Counted from the stretch's first letter, positions 1 through 8,905 are shown. The stretch is DNA of 60,407 nucleotides from Rhodocyclaceae bacterium (GCA_030824275.1 JAVBXY010000037.1:1-60407), one strand, 5' to 3'. A program made the numbers and translations. Notes: generated by a model not told the origin, from the letters alone.

Positions 1-713
1 CTAGAATGACCACCGACTTTCCCACCGCGCCGTCCGCCTACGGTCTAGAGGGACCTTCGGCACCCGTCACCGTGGAAAAGTCTCCGAGCGCCTCACACAC
101 AGAAATTCTGACACTCCCCAATAAAGATGCCGTTCTAGCATTGCACAAAAAAATTCGGAACAGCAACATTCAACCACCGATAATTTTTGTGGTTGACAAG
201 GATTTATGGGTGCACGCCCCACTGCCTGCATCACACGAATTTTCCGAAATAATAACAACGAATGGCTACTCTATAGAAAATGATCTATTTATGGACGGAA
301 GTTTAGAAACCCTCCTCGACGAAAAAGAAAAGACTGAATTTAATAGCGAGCTGGCAAAATTCATTAGGTGGTATGCGCGATCAATCGAAAAGCAACTGAA
401 TGGCATCGACGCAAACTTCAGAACCCATCCTGGAAAGATATTGGATGACCCAGAGTTTTATTTAGCTGAAACCACCTTGAAAGAGGGGGAGAAGTATCCC
501 GATACACTCTTCACCGAAATATCGGGAAATTATGCGGAACTATTGCGCGGAAAATCTCTTTTCGCCCTGCTTTTACGACAACTATCGTCCCCTAAGCGTG
601 ACGTAAAATTTAGCGGAAAGCAGTTAATGGAATTTGGAGCATCACGGAAGGGAGGCAATTTCCAGAGGCTCAGAGATTCTGTTAGGCTTGCGTTGACTCT
701 CAGCCAACAATAA
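1..713 (+). CDS. DUF4435-like (TOPRIM-type) protein, probably 5'-partial
   Basis: The first possible ATG is at base 6, but the frame is open to the window edge, so the true start may lie upstream. The 235 visible residues include FVVDKDLW (about 61-68) followed by a TNGYSIEN segment (about 85-92). That order recalls DUF4435 proteins, where a D-x-D acidic motif is followed by a 'dG-SIEN' motif. The usual N-terminal part of that family is not seen, which also suggests truncation by the edge. Base composition is visibly AT-richer than everything to its right, and codon use differs (many AAA, ATA, TTA), suggesting acquired DNA. DUF4435 proteins are sometimes found with defence or mobile genes; no function is assigned here. 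The family call comes from motif memory only. Confidence 0.5.
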   Translation, partial: RMTTDFPTAPSAYGLEGPSAPVTVEKSPSASHTEILTLPNKDAVLALHKKIRNSNIQPPIIFVVDKDLWVHAPLPASHEFSEIITTNGYSIENDLFMDGSLETLLDEKEKTEFNSELAKFIRWYARSIEKQLNGIDANFRTHPGKILDDPEFYLAETTLKEGEKYPDTLFTEISGNYAELLRGKSLFALLLRQLSSPKRDVKFSGKQLMEFGASRKGGNFQRLRDSVRLALTLSQQ

Positions 714-731
714 GTAGAACCCCAATACATA

Positions 732-758
732 CTTGGATAGTTGTATAGCTATTCCAAG
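732..758. terminator. Hairpin between convergent genes
   Basis: CTTGGATAG and CTATTCCAAG form an imperfect inverted repeat with one bulge, between the left-edge gene and the convergent acyl-CoA dehydrogenase, whose stop codon (749-751) falls inside the hairpin. There is no U-run on either side, so terminator function is a guess from position. Confidence 0.35.
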
Positions 759-2491
759 CCCGACGTCGCCGCCCTCGCCTGTGCCGCTGCCTGCGGCGCA
801 ACGTGGCCGGCGTAGAAGCGGGCCAGTTTCAGGATTTCTTCCAGATAACCGTCGGCATACTCGCCGCTGCCTCGCTTCGCAGTGGCGGCCAGGGCGGCGC
901 GGCCCATCTGCCAGCTGCCGCAGACGGTGCCCAACAGATGCAGAAAGGGCGAGGCGCCGGCCAGTACGTCGCCGAGGCGCTCGCGACCGTTGGCGAGAAT
1001 CCAGTCGAGGGTCCGTTCCAGGGTCTTCACATCGTCAGCCAGTTGCTCGCCCAGGGGCGCCAGAGCGGCAGCGGACTTCAGTTCGGCGGCCACCTCCAGC
1101 ATGTCGACAATCAGTTCGCGCAGGGTGGCGCCCTTTTCGCGCAGGATCTTGCGGCCGATCAGGTCATTGGCCTGGATGCCAGTCGTGCCTTCGTAGATGG
1201 TGATGATGCGGGCGTCGCGGGCGTGCTGGGCGATACCGGTTTCCTCGACGAAGCCCATGCCGCCATGAATCTGGATGCCTTCGTAGCAGACCTGCTGGCA
1301 TAGCTCGGTGCTCCAGCCCTTGACCACGGGCATCAGCAGATCGACGTAGCGTTTGGCCTTATCCACCGCAGCTTGGTCGGTCGAGTGATGGGCCGTATCA
1401 AACCAAGCGGCGGCCGTGTAGGCCAGCATGCGCGGGGCCATGATCTTGGCGCGCATGGTCAGCAGCATGCGGCGTACGTCCGGGTGTACGGCGATGGGCT
1501 TGCCGGTTTCGCCGGTCACACCGTCCCTGCCCTGTACGCGTTCGTTGGCGAAGGCGACTGCCTGCTGATAGCTGCGCTCGCCGATGCCGAAGCCCTGCAC
1601 ACCGACACCGAAGCGGGCTTCGTTCATCATGACGAACATGTATTCGAGGCCGCGATTGGGCTCGCCGACGATCCAGCCGATGGCGCCGTCCTTGTCGCCG
1701 AAACTCATGGCGCAGGTGGGGCTGCCGTGGATGCCCAGCTTGTGTTCGATACCGACGCATTGCAGGTCGTTCTTCGTGCCGTCCGGCAATACCTTGGGCA
1801 CGAGGAACATGGAAATTCCCTTCACCCCGGGCGGCGCGTCCGGCAGACGGGCCAGCACCAGATGGACAATGTTGGGCGTGATCTCGTGCTCGCCGTAGGA
1901 GATGAAGATTTTCTGGCCGAAGACCCGGTAGCTGCCGTCCGCCTGCGGCTCGGCGCGGCTGCGGATGGCGGCCAGGTCGGAGCCGGCCTGGGGTTCGGTG
2001 AGGCACATGGTGCCGGCCCATTCGCCGGTCACCAGCTTGCCGAGATAGCGCTCCTTGAGTTCGTCGCTGGCCGCCAGCATCAGCGCCTCGGACTGGCCCA
2101 TGTTGAGTTGCGGCAACATGGTGAAGGCCGTGTTGGCCGAGAACCACATCTCCATGACCGGCGTGGACACCAGCTTGGGCAGGCCCTGGCCGCCGTGCTC
2201 CGCCGGCAGCGAGAGGCCGATCCAGCCGGCGTCGCGGAACTGGGCATAGGCCTCGGTCCAGCCGTCCGGCGTGATGACTTTGCCATTCTCCAGCCGACAG
2301 CCCTGCTCGTCCCCGCTCTGGTTCAGCGGCGCCATGACGCCAGCGGCGAACTTGCCGGCCTCTTCGAGGATGGCTTCCACCACGTCAGGCGAGGCCTCTT
2401 CGCAGCCGGGCAATGCGGCGACGCTGTCGAGGCCCGCCAGTTCGCGGAGGATGAAACGGATGTCGGTGAGAGGGGCGGAGTAGTCGGTCAT
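749..2491 (-). CDS. Acyl-CoA dehydrogenase, long C-terminal-extended type
   Basis: This 580-residue FAD flavoenzyme would introduce a 2,3 double bond into an acyl-CoA. The middle-domain signature MCLTEPQAGSD is at about 162-172 and the catalytic glutamate sits in IYEGTTGIQ (E434). The length and the extra C-terminal domain fit the roughly 580-600-residue subfamily that includes DmdC-like enzymes, not the 380-residue short-chain type. It is the last gene of the minus-strand phenylpropenoid cluster, so a likely substrate is an arylpropionyl-CoA, which would let saturated side chains enter the same pathway (inference). The ATG at 2491 has no recognisable Shine-Dalgarno sequence: the bases upstream are the end of a dispersed repeat copy (2494-2522). 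Confidence 0.88.
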   Translation of the reverse strand: MTDYSAPLTDIRFILRELAGLDSVAALPGCEEASPDVVEAILEEAGKFAAGVMAPLNQSGDEQGCRLENGKVITPDGWTEAYAQFRDAGWIGLSLPAEHGGQGLPKLVSTPVMEMWFSANTAFTMLPQLNMGQSEALMLAASDELKERYLGKLVTGEWAGTMCLTEPQAGSDLAAIRSRAEPQADGSYRVFGQKIFISYGEHEITPNIVHLVLARLPDAPPGVKGISMFLVPKVLPDGTKNDLQCVGIEHKLGIHGSPTCAMSFGDKDGAIGWIVGEPNRGLEYMFVMMNEARFGVGVQGFGIGERSYQQAVAFANERVQGRDGVTGETGKPIAVHPDVRRMLLTMRAKIMAPRMLAYTAAAWFDTAHHSTDQAAVDKAKRYVDLLMPVVKGWSTELCQQVCYEGIQIHGGMGFVEETGIAQHARDARIITIYEGTTGIQANDLIGRKILREKGATLRELIVDMLEVAAELKSAAALAPLGEQLADDVKTLERTLDWILANGRERLGDVLAGASPFLHLLGTVCGSWQMGRAALAATAKRGSGEYADGYLEEILKLARFYAGHVAPQAAAQARAATSGLE

Positions 2492-2493
2492 GG

Positions 2494-2522
2494 AAAAGTC
2501 GGTGCTGGTGATACGGCAAATG
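2494..2522 (+). repeat. Dispersed 29-bp repeat, copy 1
   Basis: The copy reads AAAAGTCGGTGCTGG, TGA, then TACGGCAAATG. It fills most of the 39-base gap between the thioesterase stop and the dehydrogenase start. Similarity to the copy at 11466 continues for about 13 more bases (CGCGGC followed by an AT-rich AAG end), so the unit may be about 42 bases long. Confidence 0.8.
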
Positions 2523-2530
2523 CGCGGCGA

Positions 2531-2950
2531 TTAAGAACAGGCAGCCTTGTAATCCTCGGGAATCGGGATGGCCTTGATGCGCAATTCGTTGTCCGGGTCC
2601 TTGATGGCGAAGACGCGGACTTCGCGGCCCTCGGCCAGCACGGTGTCACCACGGCGGGCGACATGGCGGACGACGAAGCTCTTGGTGTTCCACTGCTCGA
2701 TGCTGGAGTCGATCTCGATGTCCTCGCCGTAGGTGGCGGAACTGAGGAACTTGGCCTGGGCATCCACCAGCGGCGTGCCGATGATGCCCCGCTCCTTCAG
2801 CGTGTCGCGCCAGCTCGGCACGCCGCAGGCGGTGAACAACTCGCGGCAACTGGTGTCGAACCACTTGAAGTAGTTGGCGAAGAAGACGATCTGCGCGGGA
2901 TCGCAATCGCCGAAGGCGATGCGCATGCGGTAGGTGTTGGTACGGGCCAT
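2531..2950 (-). CDS. 4-hydroxybenzoyl-CoA thioesterase-type hotdog protein
   Basis: This 139-residue single hotdog-fold protein carries FGDCDPAQIVFFANYFKW at 13-30, which contains the catalytic aspartate (D17) of the Pseudomonas 4-hydroxybenzoyl-CoA thioesterase class. ERGIIGTPLV, KSFVVRH and the terminal PEDY-AACS also resemble that enzyme as I recall it. It would hydrolyse the aroyl-CoA left after side-chain beta-oxidation, releasing 4-hydroxybenzoate or a methoxy analogue and CoA. It lies downstream of the SDR gene, separated by a hairpin terminator, so expression may be lower or independent. Cytoplasmic; the exact acyl group is inferred from the neighbourhood. Confidence 0.85.
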   Translation of the reverse strand: MARTNTYRMRIAFGDCDPAQIVFFANYFKWFDTSCRELFTACGVPSWRDTLKERGIIGTPLVDAQAKFLSSATYGEDIEIDSSIEQWNTKSFVVRHVARRGDTVLAEGREVRVFAIKDPDNELRIKAIPIPEDYKAACS

Positions 2951-2966
2951 GGTGTTCTTTCAGGGT

Positions 2967-2996
2967 AAAAAAAAGGGCCGATGCTGCCTTCGGCCC
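2967..2996 (-). terminator. Rho-independent terminator after the SDR gene
   Basis: On the minus strand GGGCCGA and TCGGCCC form a 7-bp GC-rich stem followed directly by eight T residues. It lies after the SDR gene and before the thioesterase gene, so it should end or attenuate the upstream operon. Confidence 0.85.
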
Positions 2997-3024
2997 CGGT
3001 CCGGCGTCAAGCCGGAATGCGAAC

Positions 3025-3792
3025 TTATTTCGGCGCCATGCGGATGGCGCCGTCGAGACGGATGGTTTCGCCGTTGAGCATTTCGTTCTCGACGATGTGG
3101 GCAGCCAGTGAGGCGTATTCCTCCGGCCGGCCCAGACGCGGCGGGAAAGGTACGGACTTGGCCAGGGATTCCTGGGCCTCGACCGGCAGGGTTTCCATCA
3201 TCGGCGTGAAGAACAGGCCGGGGGCGATGGTGCACACACGGATGCCGAAGCGGGCCAGTTCGCGGGCCACGGGCAGGGTCATGCCCACCACGCCGGCCTT
3301 GGAGGCGGCGTAGGCCGGCTGGCCGATCTGGCCGTCGTAGGCGGCGACAGAGGCGGTGTTGATGATCACGCCCCGCTCGCCCGCGGCGTTGGGATTGCCC
3401 TTGCTGATGGCGTCGGCAGCCAGACGCAGCATGTTGAAGCTGCCGATCAGGTTGATGGCGACGATCTTGCTGAAGTTGCCCAGGGGCTGCGGGCCGGTCT
3501 TGTTCAGCACCTTTTCGGGAGTGCCGACGCCGGCACAGTTCACCAGACCATGCAGCGCACCGAAAGCCGATACGGCCTTGGCCACGCAGGCCTGGCCGTC
3601 GGCATCCGAGGTCACATCGGTGCGCTGAAAGACGGCGCGGCTGCCCAGCTCGGTGGCCAGCTTCTCGCCGCGCTCGGTGTTGAGGTCGGCGATGACGACA
3701 TTGGCGCCCTTGCCGTGGAAGGCGCGGACAGTGGCTTCACCGAGGCCCGAGGCGCCGCCGGTGACGATGAAGGTGGAATCCTGAAATTGCAT
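3025..3792 (-). CDS. 3-hydroxyacyl-CoA dehydrogenase, SDR family (type II-like)
   Basis: This 255-residue classical short-chain dehydrogenase has the cofactor motif TGGASGLG at 11-18, an acidic residue after the second strand (IADLN, favouring NAD), NCAG, and the catalytic Ser and YAASK. It resembles HSD17B10-type 3-hydroxyacyl-CoA dehydrogenases. In this cluster it would oxidise the 3-hydroxy-3-arylpropionyl-CoA made by the hydratase to the 3-keto thioester. Its ATG follows the thiolase stop TAA with no gap, and a GGAG sequence lies inside the thiolase 3' end, so the two are probably translationally coupled. Confidence 0.87.
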   Translation of the reverse strand: MQFQDSTFIVTGGASGLGEATVRAFHGKGANVVIADLNTERGEKLATELGSRAVFQRTDVTSDADGQACVAKAVSAFGALHGLVNCAGVGTPEKVLNKTGPQPLGNFSKIVAINLIGSFNMLRLAADAISKGNPNAAGERGVIINTASVAAYDGQIGQPAYAASKAGVVGMTLPVARELARFGIRVCTIAPGLFFTPMMETLPVEAQESLAKSVPFPPRLGRPEEYASLAAHIVENEMLNGETIRLDGAIRMAPK

Positions 3793-5052
3793 TTATACGT
3801 TCTCCACAAGAATGGCGACACCCTGGCCGCCGCCGGCGCAGGCCGACGAGATACCGAACTGGAGGCCGGCCTCCTTGAGTTCGCGGGACACGGTAGTGGT
3901 CAGGCGCACGCCGGTGGCGCCCAGCGGATGGCCGATGGCGATGGCGCCGCCATGCACGTTGCCGCGATCACGGGCGAGGCCGAGTTCCTTTTCGCAGGCG
4001 AGGTACTGGGCGCCGAAGGCTTCGTTGATCTCGACGCGACCGACGTCGTCGACCTTCATGCCTTTCTTCGCCAGCAGCGCACGGATCGCCGGCGCCGGGC
4101 CGATGCCCATGATTTCCGGCGGCACACCGGCAGCGGAACCGCCGACCAGTTTTGCCAGCGGCTTGAGGCCGTGGGCGCGGACGTAGTCGCCGGAAGCCAC
4201 CAGCACGGCACCGGCGCCATCGACGATGGCGGAGCTGTTGCCGCCGGTCTGCACGCCGCCGAAAGCCGGGCGCAGCTTGGCCAGGGTTTCGTAGGCGGTG
4301 GCCTTGACGTGGCCGTCCTTGCTGAAGGACTCGACCTTGCGCGGCAGCTTGAGGCTGCGCGTGTTGTAGCCGGCCAGTTCAAACGTGGCATTGGTCACCG
4401 GCACGATCTCGTCGTCAAAATAGCCGGCGGCCTGAGCGGCGACAGCGCGAGCAAAGCTCTGCTCGGCGAAGCGATCCACTTCCTCGCGGGTGATGCCGTA
4501 ACGCTTGGCGAGGTTCTCGGCCGTGTCGCCCATGCCGATACCGGGCGCCGTGTCCTTGGTGGCTTCCCAGAGGAAATCCTTGAACTCGATCTGGCCCATC
4601 TTGAAGCCGGCACGATGAGTGTAGGCGGCGACAGGGTTGCGCGTCATGGACTCGGTGCCGACGGCCAGCACCATCTTGGCTTTACCCAGCTTGATGTGGT
4701 CGGCAGCGGCGATGATGGTCTCGAAGCCGGTGCCGCACAGGCGCTGCACCAGCACCGCCGGCACGTTGGGATTGACGCCGGAATACAGGCCGATGTGGCG
4801 CGGCAGGAAGTAGGCGTCGAAGCTGGCCTGGGCCATGTTGCCGCCGATCACGCAATCCACGTCGCCGGCGGCGATGCCGGTCTTGGCGAACAGGGCGCGG
4901 GCGGCGTAGATGCCCATGTCGGTGGGCGAGACGTCGCCGAGTTCCTGCATGTAGTCGGCGAAGGGCGTGCGCACGCCGGCGACCAGGTAGATGTCGTCCC
5001 AGGTGGTAACGACGGCACGTGCTTCGGATTCTGCATAAGGATTGCTGCTCAT
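3793..5052 (-). CDS. Acetyl-CoA acyltransferase (thiolase)
   Basis: This 419-residue thiolase has the nucleophilic cysteine in QRLCGTGFE (C106), the histidine motif GHPLGATG and a second catalytic cysteine in CAGGGQG. It would cleave 3-aryl-3-ketopropionyl-CoA to aroyl-CoA plus acetyl-CoA. I chose the ATG at 5052 (MSSNPYAES), not an upstream start in the same frame, because the upstream 101 codons overlap the hydratase gene and look non-coding. The start overlaps the hydratase stop as ATGA, a sign of coupled translation. Confidence 0.9.
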   Translation of the reverse strand: MSSNPYAESEARAVVTTWDDIYLVAGVRTPFADYMQELGDVSPTDMGIYAARALFAKTGIAAGDVDCVIGGNMAQASFDAYFLPRHIGLYSGVNPNVPAVLVQRLCGTGFETIIAAADHIKLGKAKMVLAVGTESMTRNPVAAYTHRAGFKMGQIEFKDFLWEATKDTAPGIGMGDTAENLAKRYGITREEVDRFAEQSFARAVAAQAAGYFDDEIVPVTNATFELAGYNTRSLKLPRKVESFSKDGHVKATAYETLAKLRPAFGGVQTGGNSSAIVDGAGAVLVASGDYVRAHGLKPLAKLVGGSAAGVPPEIMGIGPAPAIRALLAKKGMKVDDVGRVEINEAFGAQYLACEKELGLARDRGNVHGGAIAIGHPLGATGVRLTTTVSRELKEAGLQFGISSACAGGGQGVAILVENV

Positions 5053-5819
5053 TCGCGGGGCCCCTTGCCTTTGCGTTGCAAAAATTCGCCGATGCGCGCC
5101 ACGACTTCCGGGCTGGTTTGCGTCATGGCGGCGGTCAGCGATTCGACGTAGAAACCGTCGTCGGTGGACATGTTGGTAATGCGCTGGATGGCGGTGACCA
5201 TGGCGTAGTTGGCCATCGGTGCGTTCTCGGCGATACGCTTGGCCAGTTCCTGTGCCTTGGCCATGCCCTCCCCCGCGCCCACCAGATAGTGGGACAGGCC
5301 GAGTTGTTGGCCTTCTTCCGCCCGGTAGATGCGGCCAGTCAGCATCATTTCGCACATGCGGCCCTGGCCGATGATGCGGGCGACGCGCACCGAGGCCCCG
5401 CCGCCGACGAAGATGCCATGTCGGCCTTCGGGCAGTTGATAGATGGTGGTCGGCTCGGCGATGCGAACGTGGGTCGCAGTCGCCAGTTCTAGGCCGCCGC
5501 CGATGACGGCGCCCTGAATCACGCTGACCACCGGCAGGCCGGACATCTGGATCTTGTTGAACAGGCGATGCCAGCCCTGCGAATGCAGCATGACGCCGAA
5601 GGGCTCGCGATGCTGATGCTCGGCGAGATCGAGGCCGGCACAGAAATGGTCGCCGGCGCCGGTCAGGATCACCACCCGGGTGTCCTCGGGCTTGGCTTCC
5701 CAGGCCTTGTCGAGGGCGTCGAGCAGCCGGTCGCTGATCGCATTGCGCTTGGCCGGACGGTTCAGCGTAATGGTGTAGATGGTGCCGTCCACCGCGGTGG
5801 TGACGAGTTTTTCAGTCAA
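5049..5819 (-). CDS. Enoyl-CoA hydratase/isomerase (crotonase family)
   Basis: This 256-residue crotonase-fold protein has the oxyanion-hole segments CAGLDLAEH (about 60-68) and GAVIGGGLELA (about 103-113), and PEGRHGIFVGGG. It would hydrate the cinnamoyl-type CoA ester from the ligase. The cluster also holds a 3-hydroxyacyl-CoA dehydrogenase and a thiolase, so beta-oxidation fits better than the hydratase-lyase (aldehyde-forming) route. The start is TTG at 5819: GGAG lies 7 bases upstream and no in-frame ATG is better placed. Confidence 0.88.
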   Translation of the reverse strand: MTEKLVTTAVDGTIYTITLNRPAKRNAISDRLLDALDKAWEAKPEDTRVVILTGAGDHFCAGLDLAEHQHREPFGVMLHSQGWHRLFNKIQMSGLPVVSVIQGAVIGGGLELATATHVRIAEPTTIYQLPEGRHGIFVGGGASVRVARIIGQGRMCEMMLTGRIYRAEEGQQLGLSHYLVGAGEGMAKAQELAKRIAENAPMANYAMVTAIQRITNMSTDDGFYVESLTAAMTQTSPEVVARIGEFLQRKGKGPRE

Positions 5820-5848
5820 GCGAGTTCTCCAGAAGCATTGAGTCGTTA

Positions 5849-7702
5849 TTAGCCCAGCGTGATGACGCCGGTGTCCGGCACTTCGCCGTAAAGCTCCAGC
5901 ACGCGGTCGGCGCGACGGGTGCGCACGGCGCGCTGGTTGATGTAGCCCTTCTCGGTCATCTCGCCGGCTTCAGAGGAAGGCGGCTCAGCCAGCAGCAGCA
6001 CGCGGGTCGGGTAGGTGGACGAACCACCGCCCTCGCGCTTCATGCGCACCAGGCCTTCGCGCACGCGCTCCTTGACCACCGGATGACCGAGCACCTGATC
6101 CGCCGGTGCATCGTCAGGCAGATTGGCGATACGGCGGCATTCGGCGAGATTGGGGAAGACGAGGAAGCCGATTTCATCCCGGTCATGGCCGGTGACAACG
6201 ATGTCCTGGGCCACCGGCGACAGTGCACTGATGCCTGCGACGCGAATGGAACCGACGTGCACCCAGGTGCCGGACAGCAGCTTGAAGTCTTCAGCGACAC
6301 GGCCGTCGAACAGCAGGCCCTGCTCGGGGCGCGCCGGATCGACGAACTCGACGGCGTCACCGATGATGTAGTAACCCTCTTCATCGAAGGCGGCGGCGGT
6401 GATATCGGGCTGCTTCCAGTAGCCGGGGAAGAGATTCGGGCCCTTGACGCGAACTTCCAGCTTGTCGGCAACGGGGATCAGCTTCAGCGTCGTGCCAGGC
6501 ACCGGCACGCCGATGACGCCAGAGCGCACGGCCTGGAAGTGGCAGTCGGTACAGGCCGGCGCGGTCTCGGTGGAGCCCCAGCTCGACAGCATGGTCACCG
6601 GATGGCCGAGTTCCATGACGGCCAGGCGTTCCAGTTCGTCCCAGATCGATTGCGGCAGCGCGGCGCCGGCGTAGAAAATGATTTGCAGGCGCGAGAAGAA
6701 ACTCTTGCGCAGCTCGGCGTTGTCGCGCAACTCCGAAACCAGCATGTCATAGGCCAGCGGCACGCTGAAATAGATGGTGGGCGAAATCTCGGTGAGGTTT
6801 CTCACCGTCTTCGGCATCAGGGCCGGCAGCGGCTTGCCCTCGTCGAGGTAGAGACTGCCGCCAAAGCGCAGCACGATGTTGAAATTGTGGCTGCCGCCGA
6901 AGACGTGGCTCCAAGGCAGCCAATCCATCACCACCGGCTTGGTCTGGTTGAGGAAGGGCCAGATCACCGATTTGAGTTCGGCGTTGGAAGTCATCATGCG
7001 CTGCGTGGTGACCACCGCCTTGGGCGCGCCGATGGAGCCGGAGGTGAACAGGAACTTGGCGATGGTGTCGTGGGTCACCTTGGCGAATGCTGCCTGGACC
7101 GCCGTGTCGTCAGCGCCGACTTTTTCCAGCTCGGCAAAGGGAATGGTGCCGGCTTGCGCTTGACTGAGTCCACCAGCGACGACGACGCCGTCGTGCAGCG
7201 AAGCGACTGCATTGATCGCCGGCATGAAGCGCTCGATGGTGTCGGCGAAGATCACCCCCGGACGCAGCAGTTCGACGTTGGCCTTGAGCTTGACGAAATC
7301 CTTGGATTGCAGGGAGTTGCCGGCGGAGACGGAACTGATCGGCACGCCAATGTGCAGACAGGCTTGCATCAGCAGGGCGTGCTCCAAGCTGTTGCCGGAG
7401 AGCACCAGCACAGGCCGTTCGGGCGACAGGTTCTGACCGAGCAGCCAGGAGGCGATGCGATAGACGCGGGCAAGCGTCTGTGCGTAAGTGAGCTTGATCC
7501 ACTCGCCGTCCTTGCCACGCTCGGCGAGGAAAACGGCATCGGGAGTTTCCTTGGCCCACTGCTCCAGCCACACACCAGTGCAGCGAGCGTAATCGGGCAT
7601 GTCGAGTTTGGAACTGAACAAGCGGGTACCGTCGGGACGCGCCTCGAGAAGGACGGCCGGATCGGCGAACAACTCCTCCGGCTTGCGGGGAATGGCGTTC
7701 AT
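5849..7702 (-). CDS. fcs: Feruloyl-CoA synthase-like aryl-CoA ligase
   Basis: This 617-residue AMP-forming ligase has the P-loop FTSGSIGAPK (219-228; the usual TSGSTG has Ile for Thr), the SSWGSTETAP motif and the SGTWVHVG segment typical of the feruloyl-CoA synthase branch. It would activate p-coumarate, ferulate, cinnamate or related acids with ATP and CoA. An AGGA sequence 8 bases before ATG 7702 supports the start. Residues 194-201 (KVGADDTA) are encoded by a near-perfect copy of the dispersed repeat. The exact substrate is inferred from neighbours. Confidence 0.85.
   Translation of the reverse strand: MNAIPRKPEELFADPAVLLEARPDGTRLFSSKLDMPDYARCTGVWLEQWAKETPDAVFLAERGKDGEWIKLTYAQTLARVYRIASWLLGQNLSPERPVLVLSGNSLEHALLMQACLHIGVPISSVSAGNSLQSKDFVKLKANVELLRPGVIFADTIERFMPAINAVASLHDGVVVAGGLSQAQAGTIPFAELEKVGADDTAVQAAFAKVTHDTIAKFLFTSGSIGAPKAVVTTQRMMTSNAELKSVIWPFLNQTKPVVMDWLPWSHVFGGSHNFNIVLRFGGSLYLDEGKPLPALMPKTVRNLTEISPTIYFSVPLAYDMLVSELRDNAELRKSFFSRLQIIFYAGAALPQSIWDELERLAVMELGHPVTMLSSWGSTETAPACTDCHFQAVRSGVIGVPVPGTTLKLIPVADKLEVRVKGPNLFPGYWKQPDITAAAFDEEGYYIIGDAVEFVDPARPEQGLLFDGRVAEDFKLLSGTWVHVGSIRVAGISALSPVAQDIVVTGHDRDEIGFLVFPNLAECRRIANLPDDAPADQVLGHPVVKERVREGLVRMKREGGGSSTYPTRVLLLAEPPSSEAGEMTEKGYINQRAVRTRRADRVLELYGEVPDTGVITLG
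7097..7125 (-). repeat. Dispersed repeat copy inside the fcs-like CDS
   Basis: The minus strand reads AAAAAGTCGGCGCTGACG, then AC, then ACGGCGGTC. It matches the intergenic consensus at nearly every position, with the same spacing between the two halves. It is in frame and encodes KVGADDTA (residues 194-201). Confidence 0.8.
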
Positions 7703-7725
7703 GAATTTATCCTGAAGGGGAAATT

Positions 7726-7747
7726 CCCCCTCCCACGCGGGAGGGGG
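7726..7747 (-). terminator. Strong hairpin between binding-protein gene and ligase gene
   Basis: CCCCCTCCC and GGGAGGGGG form a perfect 9-bp stem with a 4-base loop. There is no proper U-run on the minus strand (AATTTCCCC follows). The position, after a periplasmic binding-protein gene and before enzyme genes, suggests an attenuator or an mRNA-stabilising stem that allows more binding protein to be made. Confidence 0.6.
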
Positions 7748-7762
7748 ATCGACATGGAAGTC

Positions 7763-8905
7763 TTACTTGGTCGAGATGACCTTGAAAGCGCCGTTCTGGA
7801 CTTGCAGAAGGACGCGACCACGGTTGTCGAAACCGGAATGGTCAGTGGCGGTCATGTTGAACACGCCATGGACGCCGGCGATTTCACGCTCGGTTTCGAT
7901 GGCATCACGCACGGCAGCGCGGAACTCTGGCGTGCCCGGCTTGGCCTTCTTCAAAGCAACCGGCAGGGCGCGCGAGGCGATGGCCCAGGCATCCCACATG
8001 TGACCGCCGAAGGAGGACAGGGAGCCCTTGCCGAACTTGGCCTCATAGGCCGTGGTGTACTCACTGCTGACCTTCTTGGAGGGATGCGAGTCCGGCAACT
8101 GGTCCCACTCCAGCAGCGGGCCGGCGACCAGGATGCCGTTCTCGACGTTCTTACCGCCGAGCTTCAGGAAAGCCGGCGACGGCGCACCGTGAGTCTGGTA
8201 AATCTGGCCCTTGTAGCCACGTTCGGCCAGCGTCGAGTGCGCCATGGCGGCGGCACTACCGGAGGCCACGACCAGCACTGCATCCGGCTTGACCGACATC
8301 AGCTTGAGCGCCTGACCGGCGACGGAGGTATCGGCGCGGGCAAAGCCTTCGATGGGGCCGAGCTTGATGCCGTACTTGGCGACCATGGGTTCGAGGGTCT
8401 TGATCCACGCCTCACCATAGGCATCGGGATGGAAGCCGAGGAAGCCGAGGGTCTTGACGCCCTTGGCCTGCGCATCGGCCAGCAGCGGCTGAGCCATCAG
8501 GCTGATCGGCTGCGGCATGGTGAAGGTCCATTTGAACTTCTCGCCGTCGAGACGATTCGGCGCCAGGGCGATGAGCGGAGTCTTCGACTCGGCGGCCTTG
8601 TCGGCAGCGACAACGACCGCCGGGGTGATCGAACCGGCGATCAGCAGATCGATCTTGTTCTCGGTGATCATCTTGGTGGCGTTCTTCGCCGTGTTGGTCG
8701 GGTCCGAGGCCTCATCGAGAACGATCCAGTTGATCTTTTCGCCGCCGATGGTCTTCGGGAAGAGTTCGGTTGTGTTTTTCTGCGGACCACCGAGCACAGC
8801 AGCCGGACCGGTCGCCGAGACGCTGACGCCGATGTTGATGTCGGCCCAGGCCGAGCCGGCTAGGAACGCGGAAGCAAGCGCCTGAACTAATACGAGTTTC
8901 TTCAT
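7763..8905 (-). CDS. ABC transporter periplasmic binding protein (aromatic acid type)
   Basis: This 380-residue type I periplasmic binding protein of the branched-chain amino acid/aromatic family begins with a clear signal peptide (MKKLVLVQALASAFLAGSAWA, cut after about residue 21). ATG 8905 is chosen over upstream starts because AGGAGA lies 8 bases before it and the signal peptide then begins properly. No permease or ATPase gene is adjacent; the livMHKFG genes at the right end could serve it. The context (aryl-CoA ligase downstream, MarR divergent) resembles the couP arrangement of Rhodopseudomonas palustris, where the binding protein takes up p-coumarate-like acids; assignment by analogy. 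Confidence 0.82.
   Translation of the reverse strand: MKKLVLVQALASAFLAGSAWADINIGVSVSATGPAAVLGGPQKNTTELFPKTIGGEKINWIVLDEASDPTNTAKNATKMITENKIDLLIAGSITPAVVVAADKAAESKTPLIALAPNRLDGEKFKWTFTMPQPISLMAQPLLADAQAKGVKTLGFLGFHPDAYGEAWIKTLEPMVAKYGIKLGPIEGFARADTSVAGQALKLMSVKPDAVLVVASGSAAAMAHSTLAERGYKGQIYQTHGAPSPAFLKLGGKNVENGILVAGPLLEWDQLPDSHPSKKVSSEYTTAYEAKFGKGSLSSFGGHMWDAWAIASRALPVALKKAKPGTPEFRAAVRDAIETEREIAGVHGVFNMTATDHSGFDNRGRVLLQVQNGAFKVISTK

Noticed and set aside
1373..2968. Long open frame antisense to the acyl-CoA dehydrogenase, and similar ones at 6083-8863, 20729-21907 and 28293-30044
   Set aside because: They lie opposite well-supported genes in GC-rich DNA, have low-complexity Gly/Ala/Arg/His-rich products, no family motifs and no ribosome binding sites.
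5056..5355. In-frame N-terminal extension of the thiolase (and similar extensions of lutB, lutC, hpaI, gabD and the RHH antitoxin)
   Set aside because: The extensions overlap the preceding genes, give Arg/His/Gly-rich sequence without homology, and the internal ATGs have better context (ATGA overlaps).
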